A stretch of DNA of 64,000 nucleotides, taken from NCBI RefSeq assembly GCF_900129545.1, contig NZ_FQWB01000004.1, positions 124,001-188,000 on the forward strand. Direction: 5' to 3'. Shown piece by piece: positions 57,795 to 64,000 of the stretch. The translations under genes were made by a program, and so were the position numbers. Under the pieces are notes generated by a model. The model saw only the letters and a list, made by a program, of their open reading frames with translations, did no database searches and was not told where the DNA came from. Each line of letters starts with the position of its first letter. Within the stretch, counting starts at the first letter, position 1. The DNA is from Flavobacterium fluvii (GTDB lineage: Bacteria > Bacteroidota > Bacteroidia > Flavobacteriales > Flavobacteriaceae).

Positions 57795-57833
57795 CAATAA
57801 AAATACCTCGGAGCAGAGCTACCGAGGTATTTT
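57795..57833 (-). terminator. Terminator after the VOC protein gene
   Basis: Perfect 12-bp stem AAAATACCTCGG/CCGAGGTATTTT with a 10-nt loop and a TTTTATTGG tail on the minus strand, 57 bp past the stop. Confidence 0.9.
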
Positions 57834-57889
57834 GGAAACAATTTTCTATTTTCGAAGCAGAGCAACTAGCTACTGCCTACAGTTTTTCT

Positions 57890-58330
57890 TTACTTCTGCG
57901 GATTTTCGTCAAAACTTACCATCCAATTAATGTCAAATTTGTCGGTAAACATTCCAAAATAGGATCCCCAAAAGGTTTTCTCCATGGGCATTGTCACTTT
58001 TCCGCCTGCCGAAAGCCCGTTGAATAACCTGTCGGCCTCAGCTTGGCTATCCGTGCTTATGGAAACTGCAAAATTGTTTCCTTTCGTGATTTTAGGACAC
58101 CACTCGCCTCCTACATCGCTTCCCATAAGCATTGTTTCTGCACTGATGGGCAAGGAAACGTGCATTATCTTGTTGCCTTCATCGGCAGTCATTGGCGGCA
58201 TTCCCTCTTGTGGCGGCATATCCTTGTAATATCCAAGATATGGAAATTCTCCACCAAATACCGATTTGTAAAAATTGAAGGCTTCTTCGCAGTTGCCTTC
58301 GTAGTTCAGATAAACATTTACTGTTGTCAT
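57890..58330 (-). CDS. VOC-family (PhnB-like) protein
   Basis: 146 residues, two beta-alpha-beta-beta-beta modules of the glyoxalase/vicinal-oxygen-chelate fold: YLNYEGNCEEAFNFYKSVFGGEF at the start and PMEKTFWGSYFGMFTDKFDINWMV at the end, typical of PhnB/3-demethylubiquinone-methyltransferase-like proteins. The reaction is unknown. Third gene of a three-gene cluster with two SRPBCC proteins, 18 bp after the previous one; such pairings are common in flavobacteria. Confidence 0.85.
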   Translation of the reverse strand: MTTVNVYLNYEGNCEEAFNFYKSVFGGEFPYLGYYKDMPPQEGMPPMTADEGNKIMHVSLPISAETMLMGSDVGGEWCPKITKGNNFAVSISTDSQAEADRLFNGLSAGGKVTMPMEKTFWGSYFGMFTDKFDINWMVSFDENPQK

Positions 58331-58348
58331 TTTATATCGCTTTAATGA

Positions 58349-58789
58349 TTAATTTTCTGAAATTCGTTTAAGTTCGTTCAATGCCAATGGAAACGTTTTT
58401 TTCATGAAGCCAACATAACTTTCCAAGGTATCCACATTTACAATCAATTCCGTGCCGTTTTCAATTTCGTTCAAGGCGTAGGTTTCCATGGCACCTGTCC
58501 AAGTTCCTGATTCACCCACAATGGGCATTTCTTCAAAATTTTTGATGTCGCCCAAATGCTTGAACGCCAAAAAAGCATTTTCTTTGACGGTTTCCAAAAC
58601 ACTGTACATTCCTTCTCCACTTGGAGTGAGCAAGTGTATTTTGCTTCCTTCCGTAAAATTGTCTGTTTTGTAATAACTTCCGTTGCAAAACGGATTGGTC
58701 CAAATTTTATAATTTTCTACATCCCAAAGGCTGTTCCACACCTTTTCTGGTGTGGCATTGATTTGAATCGTGAAGTTTAATGTTTCCAT
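58349..58789 (-). CDS. SRPBCC (AHSA1/START-like) protein
   Basis: 146 residues covering one SRPBCC domain: NFTIQINATPEKVWNSLWDVENYKIWTNPF at the N-terminus and a C-terminal helix YVGFMKKTFPLALNELKRISEN. Such domains bind hydrophobic ligands in a deep pocket. No signal peptide. Between the other SRPBCC gene and the VOC gene in one operon. Specific role unknown. Confidence 0.85.
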   Translation of the reverse strand: METLNFTIQINATPEKVWNSLWDVENYKIWTNPFCNGSYYKTDNFTEGSKIHLLTPSGEGMYSVLETVKENAFLAFKHLGDIKNFEEMPIVGESGTWTGAMETYALNEIENGTELIVNVDTLESYVGFMKKTFPLALNELKRISEN

Positions 58790-58828
58790 AGTTTATTTAG
58801 CCCATTGGGCGCAATTATTAAAACGTCC

Positions 58829-59359
58829 TTACTTTTCTAATTCCCTTTTCAAGTTGTTTAAGCCTGTTTGCAAATCGTCGCCAATCATTTTTTCAAAATC
58901 CATAAACAGCATCATTAGGTTCATTGGATAGTCCATGTGTCCGCTAAAGCCCCATTTTACCTTGGTTTGATTTTCTGAAATTGCTTCGGTTGTCATAAAT
59001 GCCGGTTCGGTTGCTTCGAAAGGCTCGATGAAACGAAGTTCAAAATCGATACGCTCGCCTTCCACGATTTTCTTGATTTCTTGTTCCCCAACACCTACGG
59101 AGTCAATCTTGCTGTCCCAAGCCGCCACAAAACCCACGGTACCGTCAGTTCCGCGATATGTTTTTTCCATTTTGGGATCCATCGTCGCCCATTTGCTGTA
59201 ATGGTCTTGATTTTTCAGCAGTTTTACATAGTTGAAAACTTCTTGTTTGGGTTTGTCGATGGTGATTTCTCGTTCCACGGCGTAGTCTTTCTCCACAAAC
59301 AAAGCTACAATCAGCGGTATTGCAATCAAGATTGCCAATGCTATTACAATTTTCTTCAT
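58829..59359 (-). CDS. SRPBCC-family polyketide-cyclase-like protein, membrane-anchored
   Basis: 176 residues. N-terminal membrane helix (IVIALAILIAIPLIVALFV), then an SRPBCC domain (REITIDKPKQEVFNYVKLLKNQDHYSKW to the C-terminal helix GLNNLKRELEK). First gene of the three-gene cluster, 39 bp before the next. Function unknown. Confidence 0.83.
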   Translation of the reverse strand: MKKIVIALAILIAIPLIVALFVEKDYAVEREITIDKPKQEVFNYVKLLKNQDHYSKWATMDPKMEKTYRGTDGTVGFVAAWDSKIDSVGVGEQEIKKIVEGERIDFELRFIEPFEATEPAFMTTEAISENQTKVKWGFSGHMDYPMNLMMLFMDFEKMIGDDLQTGLNNLKRELEK

Positions 59360-59496
59360 AGTGTTGATTTTTAAAATTAGGGATATAAATTTAGTTAATT
59401 TTTTAGAATTTTCGATTAAAAATTACCTCAACTATCTCATAGAATAACAGTTACCTCTATTCAAAAAAAGTTCTTCATTCTTTTTTAGAAAAATGG

Positions 59497-59529
59497 CATA
59501 AAAAAATCCGAAATCGAGAGACTTCGGAT
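59497..59529 (-). terminator. Terminator at the end of the 96-residue gene transcript
   Basis: Stem ATCCGAA/TTCGGAT (59506-59512 and 59523-59529), 10-nt loop, then TTTTTTTATG on the minus strand. It lies 190 bp past the stop at 59721 and upstream of the SRPBCC cluster. Confidence 0.75.
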
Positions 59530-59542
59530 ATGATTTTCAAAC

Positions 59543-59652
59543 ACTAGCCCTCTTGAATGGTTTTGTCAGCTCTCGTTGGCGGGCACAGAATGCAATTCTG
59601 CGCAATCAACACGATGAGATTCTATTTTGCAAATCCGAGCGAGCGGAAGCCC
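59543..59652. other. Structured intergenic segment
   Basis: Within the 361-bp gap 59360-59720. It begins ACTAGCCC and ends GCGGAAGCCC, with an internal hairpin CAGAAT/ATTCTG. It loosely recalls a widespread flavobacterial intergenic element beginning ACTAGCCC and ending near GCGGAAAGC, but I know this only from memory. No coding frame fits. Confidence 0.3.
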
Positions 59653-59720
59653 AAAAAGTAACGCACTACTAATTGCAATACTTTTATATTCGGTCTTTTG
59701 TTTAGCGAGTTTACTTATAT

Positions 59721-60011
59721 TCAAAATGAGTCATTATTAAAGTAAAAACATAAAAGAACTGCAAATAAATGTATTCCAATCAAAAGGTATTTCCATTTCA
59801 GTTTATTCATTAAAATTCGGCTATAGATGGGGATTTGAATTAAAGCTAGTATAATACCAATGAAATTTATTTCGTTTGTTAAATTTGCTAATAACATTGT
59901 AAAAGGAAAAATTACTTTTGCTGGAATATATGTACCGTGTCCACCGCCTGCAAAGAATATCGTTACAAGTAGACATAAAAAAGTAATTGTTAATATTTTC
60001 GCTATTTTCAT
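59721..60011 (-). CDS. Small membrane protein, unknown
   Basis: 96 residues with about three membrane helices (ILTITFLCLLVTIFFAGG; FIGIILALIQIPIYSRIL; YLLIGIHLFAVLLCFYF). No motif or family recognised. It lies directly beside the attC-like palindrome at 60022-60153 and is followed by a terminator, so it looks like a single-gene cassette. Confidence 0.6.
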   Translation of the reverse strand: MKIAKILTITFLCLLVTIFFAGGGHGTYIPAKVIFPFTMLLANLTNEINFIGIILALIQIPIYSRILMNKLKWKYLLIGIHLFAVLLCFYFNNDSF

Positions 60012-60021
60012 TTAAATGAGT

Positions 60022-60153
60022 GGTAACGTACCGCTGGCTTGGCGAGGTTTGGGACTAAATTAAGATATATTTTCGTTTTAAGACTAATTTCGCAAACACA
60101 AAACCAACTTTAAATCAAGACAAAAACCCAAATCTTGCCAAACCGCTGTTACC
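60022..60153. repeat. attC-like imperfect palindrome between two orphan genes
   Basis: Left arm 60022-60053 (GGTAACGTACCGC then TTGGCGAGGTTTGGG) and right arm 60127-60153 (CCCAAATCTTGCCAA then ACCGCTGTTACC) are imperfect inverted copies around 73 bp. Length and layout resemble integron attC sites, but the ends are GGTAAC/GTTACC and not the canonical RYYYAAC/GTTRRRY. A partial relative (AATCTTGGCGCTTGCTGGTAAC) lies near 60814-60835, beyond the next gene, so that gene is bracketed. Confidence 0.5.
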
Positions 60154-60161
60154 AGCAGGCT

Positions 60162-60782
60162 TTATTTTTTACTCATTATAGTGAAATTAAAGTCTCTTTC
60201 TTTCATTCTCTTTTTTACTTCATCGACTACTGGACTTATATCTTTAAAAGAGTCAACATCGTGAGCATCCATAATATATTTTTCATATTCATTAATTTCT
60301 TTGTCATACTCATCCAGAACTTCCTCTAGTTCTTTAGGAAATCTTTTTACAAAGACTTGATGGATACTTTTTACAGTACTAAAAATCATACTTTCTTCTT
60401 CATTTGTCGTTGCGAATCTTTTCCCTTGTAATTCTTTCCACCAAGGAGCAAAGATTTTTTTACGATCTCTATTATGATGAGCTAATAATTTGTTTCGCTT
60501 AATTCTCAAGGAATCGAATCTATTGATGTAATCAATTAACGGTTGTAAGGCATAAAGAGTATCAGAGAGATAGTCGTTGTTTTCTTCAATCACAAACTTT
60601 TCAAATACAATAAGTTCATCCATTAACGAACAAATGAAGATATCTAACAAACGGTGAACATCGACATAGACGTGAGAGTGTTCGTCGTAATTGATTTTCT
60701 TAATCTCATTTCTAGAATGCGTAACATGCTCACAAATATGATTAACATTAAATAAAGTATGTTTAAGTTTTTGCAAATCCAT
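60162..60782 (-). CDS. Hypothetical helical protein with HEPN/AbiU2-like motif
   Basis: 206 residues, mostly helical and charged. The segment SLRIKRNKLLAHHNRDRKK (about 120-138) contains R-x5-H, as in HEPN ribonuclease-like and AbiU2-type proteins, preceded by a long helical N-terminus. No signal peptide. It sits alone between the attC-like palindrome and its partial copy, like a captured cassette. A role in stress or phage defence is possible but unproven. Confidence 0.55.
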   Translation of the reverse strand: MDLQKLKHTLFNVNHICEHVTHSRNEIKKINYDEHSHVYVDVHRLLDIFICSLMDELIVFEKFVIEENNDYLSDTLYALQPLIDYINRFDSLRIKRNKLLAHHNRDRKKIFAPWWKELQGKRFATTNEEESMIFSTVKSIHQVFVKRFPKELEEVLDEYDKEINEYEKYIMDAHDVDSFKDISPVVDEVKKRMKERDFNFTIMSKK

Positions 60783-60954
60783 TTTCTAAAAATTTAAGAA
60801 AGATATTCTTAGCGCAATCTTGGCGCTTGCTGGTAACTAATATATACTCGCTACAAAATAGCACCTATACACCCAAAATTGGGTAGATTGACAAAGGTTT
60901 GTTCCGCTTTATTTTTATTTATGATTTCAAATTCTCACAAGAATTCCTTGTTCA

Positions 60955-62181
60955 TCAAGCCTTTTCCTTCTCAAATCCGTCAATCACTTTTTGGTAATAG
61001 TCAAAAGTGGTTTTGGCGATGGATTCCCAACTGAAAATTTTCAACACTCTTTCTCTTCCCGCTTTCCCCATTTGGGTGGCTAGGGCTTCGTCTTCCAACA
61101 AGATATTTACTTTGGCGGCAAACGCTTTTTGGAACGCTTCTGGATTGGCTGGATTAAAATCGGTTCTGGAAACGCTTTGCAACGGCACCAAATAACCCGA
61201 TTCTCCTTCGACAATAATCTCTGGAATTCCGCCCACGTGGCTTCCCACAACCGGCGTTTCGCAAGACATTGCTTCGAGATTGATGATTCCGAAAGGTTCA
61301 TACAAGGAAGGACAGGCAAACACTCGGGCGTGGCTGTACAATACTTTTACTTTGTCGCGGGGCAACATTTCCGAGATCAAAATCACGCCTTCTCTTTCTT
61401 TGCACAAATCGGCAATCAGGGCTTCGGTTTCTTCGGCAATTTCCTTGGTGTCTGGCGCTCCGGCGCAAAGCACGATTTGGCAATCCTTGTTGAAATGTTT
61501 GGCGGCGGCAATCAATTGGGAAATTCCTTTTTGGCGCGTGATGCGCCCCACAAAAAGCACGAATGGAATTTTTGGGTCAATGCCGTATTCCAAAAGCAGC
61601 TTTTCGTCGAATGTTGGTTTGTAAAATTCAGGATCGATTCCGTTGTGGATTACGGTCACTTTTTCGGGATTGACACCATAGGCTTCGATTACGTCTTCCT
61701 TCATTTGCTTGCTCACGGCAATGATTCCGTCGGCGGTGTTGTAGGCTTTGTTTTCTATCCATCGCGAAAGAAAATAACCGTTGCCCAGTTGTTCCACTTT
61801 CCACGGACGATGGGTTTCCAAGCTGTGCGTGGTCAAAATCAAAGGCGATTGCAGCAATTCACGAGTGAAAATTCCGGCAAGATGCGTGTACCAAGTATGG
61901 CAATGAATGACGTCGGCTTCCGGCGTGGCTTGCGACATTTCTACATTTCGACTCATGTTGTGAAACATCTTGATGTGTGGATTGTCGTCGTCCACCATTT
62001 TGGTCAACGAAGAATTGATTCCTTCCACGTGCATGCTTTCCGTTTTCACGGATTGGTCTCCGAAACAGCGTACTTCAACTTGGGCCAACTTGGCCAATTC
62101 TTGGCTTAAAAAATCGATGTGTACGCCGGCTCCACCGTAAATATTGGGTGGGAATTCATTGGTAAAAAGTGCTATTTTCAT
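60955..62181 (-). CDS. glgA: GT4 glycogen synthase / alpha-1,4-glucan synthase (GlgA/GlgM type)
   Basis: 408 residues, a GT-B fold. N-terminal MKIALFTNEFPPNIYGGAGVHI, mid-protein HNGIDPEFYKP, donor-site segment LFVGRITRQKGI and ACPSLYEPFGIINLEAMSCETPVVGSHVGGIPEII with the family E-x7-E pattern. It matches the short actinobacterial-type glycogen synthase (GT4), not the GT5 type. It adds glucose from ADP-glucose or UDP-glucose, or makes maltose-1-phosphate. No other glycogen genes are in the window. Third codon positions look more GC-rich than in the PULs, so it seems to be core chromosome. Confidence 0.85.
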   Translation of the reverse strand: MKIALFTNEFPPNIYGGAGVHIDFLSQELAKLAQVEVRCFGDQSVKTESMHVEGINSSLTKMVDDDNPHIKMFHNMSRNVEMSQATPEADVIHCHTWYTHLAGIFTRELLQSPLILTTHSLETHRPWKVEQLGNGYFLSRWIENKAYNTADGIIAVSKQMKEDVIEAYGVNPEKVTVIHNGIDPEFYKPTFDEKLLLEYGIDPKIPFVLFVGRITRQKGISQLIAAAKHFNKDCQIVLCAGAPDTKEIAEETEALIADLCKEREGVILISEMLPRDKVKVLYSHARVFACPSLYEPFGIINLEAMSCETPVVGSHVGGIPEIIVEGESGYLVPLQSVSRTDFNPANPEAFQKAFAAKVNILLEDEALATQMGKAGRERVLKIFSWESIAKTTFDYYQKVIDGFEKEKA

Positions 62182-62233
62182 CTTTCTTTTTTTTTATTTT
62201 TAATGATAGGGTTCCCAGCAAAAAGTATTGATT

Positions 62234-64000
62234 TTAGAAAACGAATCCAATTTTAACGTGTGTGTAAACTTTTCCTATTTCCGGTGAATACATGGTTGTT
62301 AGCTCCATTGGCATAAAGCCTAAATTATAGCCCAATCCCAACGAAAAACCATTAATTGACTTTACCGTATTTGAATCCCAGGCTTTGTTTAAAGTACTGA
62401 AATTGTAGATTCCCGTGTTGGCTCTACCCATCAGGAATAAACTACCCATAATATTATATTGCATTCCCAACATTCCCGAGGCGGTAGAACTGGAGTTGAT
62501 TTGCTCTTCATTGAGACCTGCAAACGTGATTTGCTGTCTAAATAATTGCTGTATTCCTCCCATATAAAAGTTGTCAATTATAAATCCTTGAGAGCGCAAA
62601 CACACTCCAGATTGCAAGGTATAAAATAAAGTCCATTTTTTGTCCAATGGGTGAAATTGGGTAAAGTTCAGCATAAATTTGTAATAATCGGCAGCATTAT
62701 TGTACAGGCTCGAAATATCTTCTGTTGTGCCACCTGCCAACGTATGATCAACTTGAGCTTTTCTTCCGAAAACAACGCCAGCCTGAACAGTAAAAAGATG
62801 TCCACGGGTAGGAAAATTAACCCTGTCGGTGGTGATGGATTCCGAGGCCAAGTAGGCAAAATAGTTGCTCACGTAACCTTCATAAGAATTGTCGCCATCC
62901 ACGTCTGGAGAAAAATCATTTCTCTGATGGTTGATTCCTGCCGTCAAACTCCAATCGTTTGTCATGACCCTGGTGTAATTAAGATCAAACTGCGAATACC
63001 GAACACCATACACGGATACTTTCTGTGCATCGTTGTATATATTCATGGGAAGGTTTTGCCGCTCCCAACTCAGGTTTATAAAATTATTTGCTTTTGTGCC
63101 AAAAATCTGTTTGTGTTCCAATAATACCCTGAAATTCTCGCCTATTGCAAATTTCGCCATGGTACGCGATTTTTTCAGCAACAAATCTCTCGTGGTAAGA
63201 TTGAGCAATAATGCTGCCCCCGTAAACGAATGGAACGACAATCCCACTTTCATCTGGGTTAGCAGTTTTTCATGCACTTTACAGATTAATATTGCGTGTC
63301 CCTCAGTCGTTGGTTCCAATGAATAATAGATGTTGTCATAATAACGGCTCGCAAAAGCTTTTCTGAAACCATCGTTTATTTGTTTGGCCGTATAGGCATT
63401 TCCAGGTTTTATACTGAGTTTTTGCAACAAATAGTCTGTATTTGTTTTTTCTATTCCTTCGTATTTAATTTCATCTATGGTAATGGATTCCACTTTAGGC
63501 AAACGACCGTAGGGATCATAAACTACGGGATATTTTGCATTTAAAGAATCGGCAAGACGTTTGAAATAAGGATAATACAATTTTCCTACTTGGTTTCCAA
63601 TATCCATAATGGAATCGGTGGCATCAAAGCTGCCGGCACTGTATTTTTCCAAATGCGGTTCAATGACAAGATTACAGAGTTTTTTTTCTTCGACCAAATC
63701 ATCTGCGTCCCGATATTGGGTAATTTGGTAAAAAACATCCAACACGTCATCCAATTTATCGATATCCGGAAGACCCGTAAACAGGTTTACCCCAATGACA
63801 ATGTCGGCTCCCATTTCTTTAATATCCTTAACCGGAAAGTTTCTCACGATACCACCATCCACGAGCTTGGTCTTTTCATAATCGACAGCCGTAAATACGC
63901 TGGGAATCGCCATACTCGAACGCACGGCCGTAACGATGTCTCCTTTGGAAAGAACCACGGCTTTACCATTGGATAAATCAACTGCAATACATTTAAAGGG
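62234..64000 (-). CDS. Patatin-like phospholipase with C-terminal beta-barrel (PlpD-like), 5' end cut by window
   Basis: Open through the right edge; in-frame codons upstream of the GTG at 63958 read PFKCIAVDLSNGKA. Visible are the end of the patatin domain, with the catalytic-type Asp in DGGIVRNFPV, a POTRA-like segment (ITIDEIKYEGIEKTNTDYLLQKLSIKPGNAY) and a C-terminal Omp85-like barrel ending YTHVKIGFVF. The GxSxG nucleophile lies outside. Such proteins are outer-membrane phospholipases or autotransporter-like enzymes. Confidence 0.85.
   Translation of the reverse strand, partial: PFKCIAVDLSNGKAVVLSKGDIVTAVRSSMAIPSVFTAVDYEKTKLVDGGIVRNFPVKDIKEMGADIVIGVNLFTGLPDIDKLDDVLDVFYQITQYRDADDLVEEKKLCNLVIEPHLEKYSAGSFDATDSIMDIGNQVGKLYYPYFKRLADSLNAKYPVVYDPYGRLPKVESITIDEIKYEGIEKTNTDYLLQKLSIKPGNAYTAKQINDGFRKAFASRYYDNIYYSLEPTTEGHAILICKVHEKLLTQMKVGLSFHSFTGAALLLNLTTRDLLLKKSRTMAKFAIGENFRVLLEHKQIFGTKANNFINLSWERQNLPMNIYNDAQKVSVYGVRYSQFDLNYTRVMTNDWSLTAGINHQRNDFSPDVDGDNSYEGYVSNYFAYLASESITTDRVNFPTRGHLFTVQAGVVFGRKAQVDHTLAGGTTEDISSLYNNAADYYKFMLNFTQFHPLDKKWTLFYTLQSGVCLRSQGFIIDNFYMGGIQQLFRQQITFAGLNEEQINSSSTASGMLGMQYNIMGSLFLMGRANTGIYNFSTLNKAWDSNTVKSINGFSLGLGYNLGFMPMELTTMYSPEIGKVYTHVKIGFVF

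Noticed and set aside
61129..62109. 326-residue open frame on the plus strand
   Set aside because: Exactly antisense to the clear glycogen synthase gene, with no family motif; a by-product of codon bias in that gene.

Overview
The window looks like a chromosomal stretch of a flavobacterium (Bacteroidota, probably Flavobacterium or a close relative). Evidence: AT-rich DNA, SusC/SusD pair, hybrid two-component sensors (HTCS), many proteins ending in a type IX secretion (T9SS) sorting domain, and TAnnTTTG-type -7 promoter boxes. Nearly everything is on the minus strand; the exception is a three-gene nitric oxide module. No rRNA, tRNA, CRISPR array or transposase was seen.

Layout. (1) 1-15 kb is a pectin / rhamnogalacturonan region: two SGNH-type acetylesterases, an HTCS, a HupE-like membrane protein with a secreted partner, a T9SS rhamnogalacturonan lyase (PL11) and a frameshifted non-catalytic paralog of its N-terminus. 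A duplicated promoter segment and an HTCS tail fragment show local duplication. (2) 15.1-18.8 kb (plus strand) is a nitrosative-stress module: Rrf2 regulator, di-iron RIC/YtfE repair protein and quinol NO reductase, with two matching palindromic operators. (3) 18.8-33.3 kb and 54-57.7 kb form an alginate utilisation system: PL6, esterase, DEH-reductase-like SDR, MFS transporter, FadR-type GntR regulator, T9SS PL6, SusD, SusC, and PL17-KdgF-PL7. (4) 34-42.3 kb holds two tandem jelly-roll lyase-like proteins, an alpha/beta-hydrolase esterase, two large T9SS proteins and a 73-residue protein with a sorting-signal-like tail. (5) 42.6-53.8 kb is an HTCS-linked set (GH88, GH2 with a glucuronidase-type NxK motif, PL38-like lyase, beta-helix protein) that suggests a glucuronate-rich polymer such as glucuronan. 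(6) 57.9-64 kb is ordinary chromosome: VOC and SRPBCC proteins, two orphan genes around an attC-like palindrome, a GT4 glycogen synthase and a patatin/beta-barrel protein.

How it fits together: surface T9SS PL6 cuts alginate, SusCD imports the oligomers, periplasmic PL7, PL6 and PL17 take them to unsaturated monouronate, KdgF speeds its opening towards DEH, an MFS protein imports the sugar and the SDR reduces it to KDG. The most striking signal is a set of seven operators built from TTGGTTNNCCAA units repeated every 13 bp, four of them 40-bp three-unit arrays. Six of the seven overlap a perfect -7 box. They lie upstream of gntR, PL6, susC, PL17 and the two T9SS surface protein genes, which defines a dispersed GntR regulon and pulls proteins of unknown function into the alginate programme.
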